From assembly GCF_009193175.1 (NCBI RefSeq), contig NZ_VUKE01000010.1, forward strand, positions 62,001 through 126,000: DNA of 64,000 nucleotides, in the 5' to 3' direction. Origin of the DNA: Georgenia ruanii. GTDB lineage: Bacteria > Actinomycetota > Actinomycetes > Actinomycetales > Actinomycetaceae. Positions 49,483 through 59,052 of this stretch are shown piece after piece; within the stretch, counting starts at the first letter, position 1; the number at the start of each line of letters is the position of its first letter. The position numbers were made by a program, and so were the translations under genes. Under the pieces are notes generated by a model. The model did no database searches and was not told the DNA's origin. It saw only the letters and a program-made list of their open reading frames with translations.

Positions 49483-50864
49483 TGGCCCACCATGAGCTGG
49501 CCGCACACCCGCAGCACCTGTCCGTTGATCCCGCCGGCCTGGGGCGAGGCGAGGAACGCGATCGCCTCGGCCACGTCCACCGGCTGCCCGCCCTGCTGCA
49601 GGGAGCTGCCGCGGCGGGAGATCTCCCGGGGCACGGGCGGGATGGAGGCGGTCATGTCGGTCTCGATGAAGCCGGGCGCCACCGCGTTCGCCGTGCCGCC
49701 GGCCGCCGCGAGCGGGGCCGCCAGCGCCCGGGTCATGCCGATGATGCCCGCCTTGGCGGCGCCGTAGTTGGTCTGCCCGCGGTTGCCGGCGATGCCCGAC
49801 GTGGACGCGAGGGAGATGATCCGCGGCGCCGCGCCCTGCCCGCCCAGCGTGCCGGGCGCGGCGAAGGTCTCGTTCATCCGCAGCGGCGCGGCGATGTTCA
49901 CCGCGAGCAGGCCCTCGAACCGGTCCGCGGTCATGTTGGCGAGCAGCTTGTCGCGCAGGATCCCGGCGTTGTGCACGACGACGTCGAGGTGGCCGTAGCG
50001 CTCGCGGGCGGCGGCGAGGATGCGCCCGGCGGCGTCGGGCGCGGTGATGTCCAGCTGCAGCGCCGTGCCGCGGACCTCGTTCATCACCGCCGCCAGCGAC
50101 TCCCCGGCCGCCGGCACGTCCACGCCCAGCACGTGGGCGCCGTCGCGGGCGAGCACCCGGGCGGTGGCCGCCCCGATGCCCCGGGCCGCGCCGGTGACCG
50201 CCGCGACGACCCCCTCCAGCGGCCGCGCCCAGTCGGCCGGCTCGGCGCCGCCGGCGGCCACGGGCAGCAGCTGGCCGTCGACGAAGGCCGAGCGGGCAGA
50301 CAGCAGGAAGCGCAGCCCGCCGCGCACGGACGGCGCGCCGACCTGCAGGTCCTCGGCGAGGACCAGCCCGTTGGCGGTGGCCCCGGTGCGCATCTCCTTG
50401 GCGAGGGAGCGCAGGAAGCCGTCGACGCCCTGCCGGGCGGCGGCGACGGCCGGGTCGCCGTCGCCGGTCGCGCCGGGCGCCGGGGCGGTGCGCGAGAGGG
50501 TGACGATCCGGGCGCCGGCGGCCATCTGCTTGAGCGCCGGGGCGAGCGCGAGCGCGGGGGCGGCCAGCTGGGCCGGGTGGGTCAGCCCGGTGAGGACGAC
50601 GACGACCGCGCCCCAGCGGGCGTGGTCGCCCAGCCGCGGGGTGCGGTGGACATCGAGGTCCCAGCCCAGCAGCCCCTCGGCGACCGCGTCGGCGTCGTCG
50701 GCGGCGGCCTCGTCGGACAGGACGAGCACCGGGCCGGGTGTCAGCGGCCGGTCGACCGCGTCGGGGTCGGTCCGGCGCAGCCGCACCGGGCGGGGCAGGC
50801 CGAGCTTCTTGGCGATCGTGGCGGGCAGGCCGCCGCTGACCAGCTCGAGGTAGGTGTCGCTCAC
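49479..50864 (-). CDS. High-molecular-weight 3-oxoacyl-thioester reductase (FabG4-like SDR)
   Basis: The 461-residue protein has a flavodoxin-like N-terminal domain (about 1-200) and a C-terminal SDR domain with TGAARGIG about 219-226, HNAG, a Ser in SLASTSGIAGNRGQT, and NYGAAK. This two-domain layout is that of mycobacterial FabG4 (Rv0242c), an NADH-dependent 3-oxoacyl-CoA/ACP reductase. The GTG start overlaps the thiolase stop and its stop overlaps the MaoC start, so the three genes are coupled. Confidence 0.9.
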   Translation of the reverse strand: MSDTYLELVSGGLPATIAKKLGLPRPVRLRRTDPDAVDRPLTPGPVLVLSDEAAADDADAVAEGLLGWDLDVHRTPRLGDHARWGAVVVVLTGLTHPAQLAAPALALAPALKQMAAGARIVTLSRTAPAPGATGDGDPAVAAARQGVDGFLRSLAKEMRTGATANGLVLAEDLQVGAPSVRGGLRFLLSARSAFVDGQLLPVAAGGAEPADWARPLEGVVAAVTGAARGIGAATARVLARDGAHVLGVDVPAAGESLAAVMNEVRGTALQLDITAPDAAGRILAAARERYGHLDVVVHNAGILRDKLLANMTADRFEGLLAVNIAAPLRMNETFAAPGTLGGQGAAPRIISLASTSGIAGNRGQTNYGAAKAGIIGMTRALAAPLAAAGGTANAVAPGFIETDMTASIPPVPREISRRGSSLQQGGQPVDVAEAIAFLASPQAGGINGQVLRVCGQLMVGQ

Positions 50865-52195
50865 GCCGCCTCCAGGATCATGGCCACGGCCTGCCCGCCG
50901 GCCGCGCAGACGGAGATGAGGCCGCGCGCCGGCTCGCCGGGCCGGACCTGGGACTCGCCGCGCTCGTGCAGCAGCTTGGCGAGGGTGCCGACGATGCGCC
51001 CGCCGGTCGCGGCGAAGGGGTGCCCGGCCGCCAGGGAGGAGCCGGTGACGTTGAGCCGCTCCCGGTCCACGGGGCCCAGCGGGGCGCCCAGGCCGTTGCG
51101 GGCGGCGAAGTCCTCGTCCTCGAAGGCGGCGAGCGTGGCGAGCACGGTGGCGGCGAAGGCCTCGTGGATCTCGACGAAGTCGAAGTCCGCCAGGCTCATC
51201 CGCTGCCGGCCCAGCAGCCGCGGGACGGCGTACGCCCCGCCCATGAGCAGCCCCTCGGTGCCGGTGACGAAGTCCACCGCGCCGGCCTGGGCGTCGACGA
51301 CGTGGGCGAGCACGGGCAGCCCCCGGGCCTCGGCCCACCCGTCGGAGGCGAGCAGCACGGTGGAGGCACCGTCGGACAGCGGGGTGGAGTTGCCGGCGGT
51401 CATGGTCGCCGCCGCGCCGTCGGTGCCGTGGGTGCCGAAGACCGGCTTGAGCGTGGCGAGCTTCTCCAGGGAGGTGTCCGGGCGCAGGGACTCGTCCCGG
51501 GTCAGGCCCCGGTAGGGGGTGAGCAGGTCGTCGAAGAACCCGCGCTCGTAGGCGGCGGCGAGGCGCTGGTGGGAGGCCAGCGCGAGGGCGTCCTGGTCCT
51601 GCCGGGAGACGCCCCACCGCGCGGTCGTCAGCGCCTGGTGCTCGCCCATGCTCAGCCCCGTGCGCGGCTCGGCCACGTCCGGGGCGACCGGCAGCAGGTC
51701 CTTGGGGCGCACCGCGGCCAGGGCCCGGAGCCGGTCCGGCACCGTCTTGGCGCGGGCCGCCTTGAGGAGGGCCCGCCGCAGCGGCTCGGAGACGACGATC
51801 GGGGCGTCGGAGGCGGAGTCCACGCCGCCCCCCACGCCGACCTCCGCCTGGCCGAGGGCGATCTTGTTGGCCACGCCGACGACCGCCTCGAGCCCGGTGC
51901 CGCAGGCGCGCTGGACGTCGTAGGCGGGGGTGCGGGGGTCGAGCGAGGAGCCCAGCACGGCCTCGCGGGCGAGGTTGAAGTTCTTGGGGTGCTTGAGCAC
52001 GGCCCCGGCGGCGACCTCGTCGAGCCGCTCCCCGGCCAGCCCGAACCGGGCCACGAGGCCCTCGAGCGCGGCCGTGAGCATGTCCTGGTTCGAGGCGCTG
52101 GCATACCTGCTCCCGGCCTTGGCGAACGGGATCCGGTTGGACCCGACGACCGCCGCGCGCGCCGGTGCACCGTCGGTCTGGGGAGATGGAGTCAC
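50861..52195 (-). CDS. Acetyl-CoA acetyltransferase/thiolase (FadA2/FadI-like)
   Basis: The 444-residue thiolase has the acylated Cys98 (QRACGTGLEAV), IHEAFAATVLATLAA, the SSLAAGHPFAATGGR histidine loop and the second Cys430 in ISVCAAGGQA. The roughly 440-residue length is that of FadI and FadA2. It cleaves or condenses 3-oxoacyl-CoA. The GTG at 52195 follows GGAAGAGG. It is first in the minus-strand operon and is divergent from tetR, whose operator abuts it. Confidence 0.93.
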   Translation of the reverse strand: MTPSPQTDGAPARAAVVGSNRIPFAKAGSRYASASNQDMLTAALEGLVARFGLAGERLDEVAAGAVLKHPKNFNLAREAVLGSSLDPRTPAYDVQRACGTGLEAVVGVANKIALGQAEVGVGGGVDSASDAPIVVSEPLRRALLKAARAKTVPDRLRALAAVRPKDLLPVAPDVAEPRTGLSMGEHQALTTARWGVSRQDQDALALASHQRLAAAYERGFFDDLLTPYRGLTRDESLRPDTSLEKLATLKPVFGTHGTDGAAATMTAGNSTPLSDGASTVLLASDGWAEARGLPVLAHVVDAQAGAVDFVTGTEGLLMGGAYAVPRLLGRQRMSLADFDFVEIHEAFAATVLATLAAFEDEDFAARNGLGAPLGPVDRERLNVTGSSLAAGHPFAATGGRIVGTLAKLLHERGESQVRPGEPARGLISVCAAGGQAVAMILEAA

Positions 52196-52267
52196 GTCGT
52201 CGTCCTCTTCCTGCAGCGGGTGCGGTGCGGACGGGCCGAAGGTCCTGCGCGGTCCGGGCACCATTGC

Positions 52268-52298
52268 GATACCGACAGTACCTGATACTGTCGGTATC
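52268..52298. promoter_or_regulatory. TetR operator: 13-bp inverted repeat
   Basis: GATACCGACAGTA and its exact complement flank CCTGA. It ends one base before the GTG of the tetR gene and lies 73 bases upstream of the thiolase start. It also contains the predicted -10 (TACTGT, 52286-52291) of the leaderless tetR transcript, so binding would block that promoter. Confidence 0.8.
52286..52291 (+). promoter_or_regulatory. -10 element of a predicted leaderless promoter (tetR)
   Basis: TACTGT ends 7 nt before the GTG at 52299 and lies inside the right arm of the tetR operator. Confidence 0.55.
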
Positions 52299-53087
52299 GT
52301 GATACCCGTCACAGACGACGATCTGGCCGGCGCTCCGTCCGGCGGAGGCGCCCCGCCGCGCCGCGGCCCCGGCGGGCCCGCCGTCGGGCACCCCGAGCCC
52401 GGCGAGCTGACGGCGGACGGGCGCGCCACCCGCTGGGCGGGGCACCGCACGTCCCGGCGCACGGAGCTGGTCCGGGCGGCCCGCCGGGCCGTCCACCGGC
52501 TCGGCCCGGACCTGTCGATGGAGGAGATCGCCTCCGAGATCGGCACCTCCAAGTCCATCCTGTACCGCTACTTCACCGACAAGACCGGCCTGCAGACCGC
52601 CGTCGGGCACGCGGTCCTCGACCGCATGCGCGCCGCGCTGGAGGGGGCCGCCGGGCGGGCGGGCGGCTCGCGCGAGCAGATCACCGCGATGGTGACCGTC
52701 TACCTCGAGATGGTGGCGTCCTCGCCGCACGTGTACGCGTTCGTCACCCGGCCGGAGGGCACCTCCCAGGCGGGCGAGCTGCGCGGCTTCGTCGCCGAGG
52801 TCAACGACCTCGTGGCCGCCTCGCTCCTGCCCGCGCTGCGCGGCGGTGAGGAGGGGGCCGATCTGGACGACGAGACCCTCGCCGTGGCCCAGCTGTGGGC
52901 CTCCGGTGTCGTGGGCCTCGTGCGCGGGGCCGCCGAGCGCTGGGTCGGCGAGCAGGTCGACGACGCCGCCGTGGGCGTCGACGCCGCGTTGGCCCGCATG
53001 ACCCAGCAGGAGCTCGCCGCCCACCTGGCGGCCTGGCTGTGGGACGGCGCCGTCGGCGTCACCCGTCGGGCCCGCCGCCGTACCTGA
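52299..53087 (+). CDS. TetR-family regulator of the fatty-acid island
   Basis: The 262-residue protein has an unusually long Pro/Gly-rich N-terminal arm (about 1-45), then a TetR helix-turn-helix (about 65-110, MEEIASEIGTSKSILYRYF) and a ligand-binding helical domain. The GTG start abuts the operator and fits a leaderless -10 seven bases upstream; a later start would lose part of the arm only. It is 23 bases upstream of the acyl-CoA oxidase gene and divergent from the thiolase operon, so it probably represses both in response to an acyl-CoA. Confidence 0.88.
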   Translation: MIPVTDDDLAGAPSGGGAPPRRGPGGPAVGHPEPGELTADGRATRWAGHRTSRRTELVRAARRAVHRLGPDLSMEEIASEIGTSKSILYRYFTDKTGLQTAVGHAVLDRMRAALEGAAGRAGGSREQITAMVTVYLEMVASSPHVYAFVTRPEGTSQAGELRGFVAEVNDLVAASLLPALRGGEEGADLDDETLAVAQLWASGVVGLVRGAAERWVGEQVDDAAVGVDAALARMTQQELAAHLAAWLWDGAVGVTRRARRRT

Positions 53088-53110
53088 CACCGACCGAGGG
53101 GAACCGGAGC

Positions 53111-55258
53111 ATGAGCATCACGACCAGACCCGAGGGCACGACCACGCGGGTCCCGGGCGCGCCGTCCGCCGCCACCCCGGCCGGCCCCGGGCCGGCCCCG
53201 GCCGCGGGCGAGCGGCTCGACGTCGAGGCGCTCGGCCGCCTGCTCGACGGGCGGTGGGCGGACCTGCGGCGCGCCTCCCGGGACCTGGCCCTCGACCCGG
53301 CGTTCCGGAAGGTCGAGGGCCTGCCGCTGGCCGAGCACCGCGAGCGCGCCCTCGGCCAGCTGCGCACCCTCGCCGGGCGCGGCGTGGTCCACCGGGCCTA
53401 CCCGGCGCGCTTCGGCGGGGCGGAGGACCCCGGCGGCAACCTCGCCTGCTTCGAGGAGCTCGCGGTGGTCGACCCGTCGCTGCAGATCAAGGCGGGGGTG
53501 CAGTGGGGCCTGTTCGGCGCCGCCGTCCTGCACCTGGGCACCGCCGAGCACCACGGCCGGCTGCTGCCCGGCATCATGGACCTGACCGTGCCGGGCTGCT
53601 TCGCCATGACCGAGGTCGGGCACGGGTCGGACGTCGCCGCGCTGACGACCACCGCCACCTACGACCCGGCCACCGAGGAGTTCGTCCTCCACACCCCCCT
53701 CGCCGCGGCCCGCAAGGAGTACCTGGGCAACGCCGGGCAGCACGGCACCGCCGCCGTCGTCTTCGCCCAGCTCATCACCCGCGGCGTCAACCACGGGGTG
53801 CACGCCTTCTACGTCCCGGTCCGCGCCGCCGGCCCCGACGGCACGCTGACGTACCTGCCCGGCGTGGGCGGGCGCGACGACGGCCTCAAGGGCGGCCTCA
53901 ACGGCGTCGACAACGGCCAGCTGTGGTTCGACCACGTGCGCGTGCCGCGCGCGAACCTCCTCAACCGCTACGGGGACGTGGCCGCCGACGGCACCTACAC
54001 CTCGCCCATCGCCAGCCCCGGGCGCCGCTTCTTCACCATGCTCGGCACCCTGGTGCAGGGTCGGGTCTCCCTCTCCGGCGCGGGGGTGAGCGTGGCCAAG
54101 GCCGCGCTGGCCATCGCGGTCGCCTACGGCCTGGAGCGACGCCAGTTCACCGGCGCCGACGAGCACGAGGAGGTCGTCCTGCTGGACTACCAGCAGCACC
54201 AGCGCCGCCTGCTGCCGCTGCTGGCGCGGACCTACGCCGCCGCCTTCGCCCACCACGAGCTGCTCGAGCGGTTCGACGACGTCTTCTCCGGGGCCCACGA
54301 CACCGACGCCGACCGCCAGGACCTCGAGACCCTCGCCGCGGCCGCCAAGCCGCTGAGCACCTGGCTCGCCCTGGAGGTGCTGCAGGAGGCCCGGGAGGCC
54401 TGCGGCGGCGCCGGGTTCCTCGCCGAGAACCGCCTGGTGGGGCTGCACCAGGACCTGGACGTGTACGTGACGTTCGAGGGCGACAACACCGTGCTGCTGC
54501 AGCTCGTCGGCAAGCGGCTGCTCACCGACTACGGCAAGGGCCTGGCCAAGGTCGACATCGCCGGCGCCGCCCGCTACGTCGCCGCCCGCGCCGCCGACAT
54601 GACGCTGCACCGCACCCCGCTGCGGCGCGCCGCGCAGTCGGTGCGCGACTCCGGCTCCCGGGCCCGCTCGGCCGGGCACCTGCGGGAGGCCGACGCCCAG
54701 CGCGAGCTGCTGGAGGACCGGGTGGAGGCCATGATCGCCGAGATCGCCCAGGCGCTGCGCCCGGCCCGCAAGGCCGGCCCCGCCCAGGCCGCCGCGCTGT
54801 TCAACGCCCACCAGCACGAGCTCGTCGAGGCCGCCCGCGCCCACGGCGAGCTGCTGCAGTGGGAGGCGTTCACGGCGGCCCTGCCGCGGGTGCGCGACGC
54901 GCGCACCCGCGAGGTGCTCACCACCCTGCGCGACCTGCTCGGGCTGACGCTCATCGAGAAGAACCTCGCCTGGTACCTCATGAACGGGCGCCTGACGGCG
55001 CAGCGGGCCAAGACGGTGACCAGCTACGTCGACCGGCTGCTGGTGCGGCTGCGCCCGCACGCCCGCGACCTCGTCGAGGCGTTCGGGTACACGCCCGCGC
55101 ACCTCGGCGCCACGATCGCCACCGGGGCGGAGGCCGAGCGGCAGCGCGAGGCGCGGGAGTACTTCCGCCGGCTGCGCGCCGCCGGGCTCGAACCGGTCAA
55201 CGAGAAGGAGCTGCACGCCAGCCAGCAGAAGTCCGGCCTCGCCGCGCCGCCCGACTGA
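53111..55258 (+). CDS. Acyl-CoA oxidase/dehydrogenase family flavoprotein
   Basis: The 715-residue protein has the acyl-CoA oxidase layout: an N-terminal helical part, GCFAMTEVGHGSDV about 160-175, the oxidase-type EEFVLHTPLAAARKEYLGN, a dehydrogenase-like middle with GQGRVSLSG-like VQGRVSLSGAG, and the CGGAGFLAENRL loop. The length and the C-terminal helical domain are those of ACOX rather than of mycobacterial FadE5 (about 610). It makes the 2,3-double bond in acyl-CoA with FAD, using O2 or an electron-transfer protein. CCGGAGC precedes the ATG. It forms an operon with tetR. Confidence 0.88.
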   Translation: MSITTRPEGTTTRVPGAPSAATPAGPGPAPAAGERLDVEALGRLLDGRWADLRRASRDLALDPAFRKVEGLPLAEHRERALGQLRTLAGRGVVHRAYPARFGGAEDPGGNLACFEELAVVDPSLQIKAGVQWGLFGAAVLHLGTAEHHGRLLPGIMDLTVPGCFAMTEVGHGSDVAALTTTATYDPATEEFVLHTPLAAARKEYLGNAGQHGTAAVVFAQLITRGVNHGVHAFYVPVRAAGPDGTLTYLPGVGGRDDGLKGGLNGVDNGQLWFDHVRVPRANLLNRYGDVAADGTYTSPIASPGRRFFTMLGTLVQGRVSLSGAGVSVAKAALAIAVAYGLERRQFTGADEHEEVVLLDYQQHQRRLLPLLARTYAAAFAHHELLERFDDVFSGAHDTDADRQDLETLAAAAKPLSTWLALEVLQEAREACGGAGFLAENRLVGLHQDLDVYVTFEGDNTVLLQLVGKRLLTDYGKGLAKVDIAGAARYVAARAADMTLHRTPLRRAAQSVRDSGSRARSAGHLREADAQRELLEDRVEAMIAEIAQALRPARKAGPAQAAALFNAHQHELVEAARAHGELLQWEAFTAALPRVRDARTREVLTTLRDLLGLTLIEKNLAWYLMNGRLTAQRAKTVTSYVDRLLVRLRPHARDLVEAFGYTPAHLGATIATGAEAERQREAREYFRRLRAAGLEPVNEKELHASQQKSGLAAPPD

Positions 55259-55365
55259 CCCCCGGGAGACGTCCCGAGGCGCGCGAGCGGTGACCGAGCG
55301 CACCGGACGCGCCGAAGCGCCCGGCATCACCAGGCCCGAGACGCCCCGGAGGCGAGGGCCGGCGG

Positions 55366-55371
55366 GATGAT
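55366..55371 (+). promoter_or_regulatory. -10 element of a predicted leaderless promoter (PPTase)
   Basis: GATGAT ends 6 nt before the GTG at 55378. Confidence 0.4.
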
Positions 55372-55377
55372 GGGCCC

Positions 55378-56088
55378 GTGCGCAGCGCCGTCGACGTGTG
55401 GCTCCTCGAGCCGCCCCAGCGGGTGCCCGACCCCGCCGGCCTCGACGACGCCGAGCGCGAGCGGGCCGCCCGCCTGCCCGTACCCCAGGCCGCCCGCTTC
55501 GTCGCCGCGCGGCGCCAGCTGCGCGCGGCCGTGGCGGAGCGGCTCGGGCTGGGCCCGGCCGAGGTCCCGCTCGTCGCGACCTGCGCGGTCTGCGGCGGGC
55601 CGCACGGCCGCGTCCGGGTGGACCTGGCGGGGGCGCCGTCGGTGAGCGTGACCCGGTCCGGGCCGCTGCTCGCGGTCGCCGTCGGTGGGCCGGACCCGCT
55701 CGGCGTCGACGTCGAGAGCGCGGCGGCCGTCGCCGCCGCCCCGCTCGACGACGTCGCCCTCGCGCCGGCTGAGCTGGCGCACCTGCGCGGCCTGGCGGAC
55801 CCCGCCCGCGCCCCCTTCCGGCTGCGCACCTGGGTGCGCAAGGAGGCGACCCTCAAGGCGCTCGGCACCGGGCTGGACCTCGCCCCGGCCGACCTCGAGC
55901 TCGCGGTGCCCGGCCGGGCCCCGCGGCTGCTCCGCCCGGCGGGCCCGCCCGGCCCGACCGCGCTCGCCGTCGGCCTCCGCGACCTGGTCCTGGGCACCGG
56001 GCGGGCGGGGGCGGTCGCCGTCCTCGGGGCCGGCGCCCCGACCGTCCGGCAGCACGACGGCGCGGCGCTCCTCACCGCGCGCTCCTGA
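55378..56088 (+). CDS. 4'-phosphopantetheinyl transferase (Sfp type)
   Basis: The 236-residue enzyme moves phosphopantetheine from CoA to a Ser of carrier domains. The two magnesium/CoA motifs are GVDVE at 109-113 and WVRKEATLKALGTGL at 152-166. A CAVCGGPHG segment (about 69-77) is also typical of Sfp enzymes. Sfp-type transferases activate peptide-synthetase T domains, and the only such domain in the window is in the NRPS at 59049-63041, so that protein is the probable client. The GTG start fits the leaderless -10. Confidence 0.92.
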   Translation: MRSAVDVWLLEPPQRVPDPAGLDDAERERAARLPVPQAARFVAARRQLRAAVAERLGLGPAEVPLVATCAVCGGPHGRVRVDLAGAPSVSVTRSGPLLAVAVGGPDPLGVDVESAAAVAAAPLDDVALAPAELAHLRGLADPARAPFRLRTWVRKEATLKALGTGLDLAPADLELAVPGRAPRLLRPAGPPGPTALAVGLRDLVLGTGRAGAVAVLGAGAPTVRQHDGAALLTARS

Positions 56089-56105
56089 CCGCGCCCCGGG
56101 TGAGG

Positions 56106-57623
56106 TCAGGACCAGAGCGGCCGGGCCTTCTTCAGTGCCCGCTGCCACGCCCGGCCCAGCCGCGCCACCTGCGCCTCGGCCACGTCCGCCTCCTGCTGGG
56201 AGGCCACCCCCAGGGCGAACCCGGCCACCCCCGCGGTCGCGTCCTGACCGGCGGCCCGGGTCAGGTGCTCCCGGGCGACCACGGCGTCCTGGAACTCCCC
56301 GAGCAGGTCCTGCAGGTCGTCGAGCCGGTTCAGCGCCCGCCCGGTCTTCTTCGGCGCCAGCGGCTTGGCCACCTCCACGGCGTAGCGCAGCCGCTTCGCG
56401 GCCTTGCGGACCCCGTGCACGGCGGCGTCGCGCTCCGCCGGTGCGGGGGCCGCGTCGACGTCGCGGCGCCGGCCGGCGACCTTCTTCGCCAGCCGCCGCA
56501 GCGGACGTGCCACGTCGCCCCGGGCGAGGTCGGGCGCGCCGGGACCGGCGAGGTCGCCGACGAGCGCCTCGAGGGCGTCGAGCAGGCCGAGGTACCGGTC
56601 GGAGTCGAGCGCGGCGACGACGTGCTCGCGGGCCGCGGCGCCCCGCTCGGTGAAGTAGGCCGCCAGGCGCGCCCGCCCGGCCTCCGCGCCCGGCGTGGCG
56701 GTCGCGGCGACCCGCGCGTCGAGGCGGGCGCGCTGGACCTCGACGTCGCGGGCCTCGCTCAGCCGCTGGCCCAGCCACCGCAGCTCGTCCTCCAGCGGGT
56801 CGGCCCGCTCGGCCAGGCCCAGGGCCGGCGCGTACGCGCGCAGGGCGCTGCGCAGGCGCCGGCTCGCCTTGCGCATCGCGTGGACGGACTCGGGGACGTC
56901 GCGCCGGGCGCCGACGTCGGCGAGCACCAGGTGCTCCAGCTCCCGCCGCAGGTACCCGCCCAGCACGCCCGCCTCGGCCGGCCGGGCAGGCAGCGCGGCC
57001 CCGTCGGCCGCGCTGATCGCGTGGTGCAGCTTGGAGGGGGAGGCGGACCGCTCGATGCCGGCGGCGGCGAGCCGCGCGCTCAGGGCGTCGGCCACGGCGC
57101 CGTCGCCGGCGAGATCCTCGACCTCGATCTCCCGCCACCGCTGGGCCCCGGCGTGCCCGCCGACGACGGCGCGCACGCGGTCCTCGACCACCTCGGCCTG
57201 CGGGCGGCCGCCGGCGTCGACGAGCTCGCGGCGGTGACGCTCGGTGCTGATCTGGGCGACCGGGACCAGCGGCTGGCGGCGGACCACGCCCGTGAGGAGC
57301 TGCACCAGCGCCACCGGCGGGGCGCTCCCGGCGGCGAGGCCAAGCCGCACCTCGGTGCGCACCGGGGCGCCGCCGGCGCCGGTGCCGGCCGGGATCTTGA
57401 GGTGCCAGCCCGCGTCGGGCCCGCCCTCCCGGCGGCGCAGGGTCAGCCCGAGGCGCAGGAGCCGCAGGTCGCGGGTGTCGAAGTACTGCGCCCTCAGGGC
57501 GTCCACCGCGGACGGCGCGCCCGCGGTGGCGGGCAGCCCGTCCAGCCCCGGCAGCGACTGCCCGGGCCGGAGCACGTACTTGCGCTCGATCTCGGGCACC
57601 GACGCCGGTTCCGTCCCGCTCAC
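56106..57623 (-). CDS. CYTH and CHAD domain protein
   Basis: The 505-residue protein has an N-terminal CYTH triphosphate-tunnel domain (EIERKYVL about 11-18, YFDTRDLRL, LTLRRREGG, HLKIPAGT) and a C-terminal CHAD helical domain (about 225-505) with repeated conserved His/Arg helices (SVHAMRKASRRLRSALRAY, GVRKAAKRLRYAVEV). CYTH domains bind triphosphates or polyphosphate and CHAD domains bind polyphosphate granules. GGAGGAGGGAG supports the GTG at 57623. It ends 17 bases from the convergent PPTase gene. Confidence 0.9.
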   Translation of the reverse strand: MSGTEPASVPEIERKYVLRPGQSLPGLDGLPATAGAPSAVDALRAQYFDTRDLRLLRLGLTLRRREGGPDAGWHLKIPAGTGAGGAPVRTEVRLGLAAGSAPPVALVQLLTGVVRRQPLVPVAQISTERHRRELVDAGGRPQAEVVEDRVRAVVGGHAGAQRWREIEVEDLAGDGAVADALSARLAAAGIERSASPSKLHHAISAADGAALPARPAEAGVLGGYLRRELEHLVLADVGARRDVPESVHAMRKASRRLRSALRAYAPALGLAERADPLEDELRWLGQRLSEARDVEVQRARLDARVAATATPGAEAGRARLAAYFTERGAAAREHVVAALDSDRYLGLLDALEALVGDLAGPGAPDLARGDVARPLRRLAKKVAGRRRDVDAAPAPAERDAAVHGVRKAAKRLRYAVEVAKPLAPKKTGRALNRLDDLQDLLGEFQDAVVAREHLTRAAGQDATAGVAGFALGVASQQEADVAEAQVARLGRAWQRALKKARPLWS

Positions 57624-57729
57624 GACGGCTCCCTCCTCCGGCCCCGGCGGCTTCGCGCAGGTCCGCCCCGGGGCGCTCGACGAGGGCATCGTCCCAGAGG
57701 CGCCGCCGTCCCGGAAGGTCCCGGGCGAC

Positions 57730-59048
<1,319 letters not shown>

Positions 59049-59052
<4 letters not shown>

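Noticed and set aside
53111-55258. Naming this gene fadE5 from synteny
   Set aside because: Its length and motifs (EVGHGSDV, EYLGN, large C-terminal domain) are those of acyl-CoA oxidases, so I kept the broader name.
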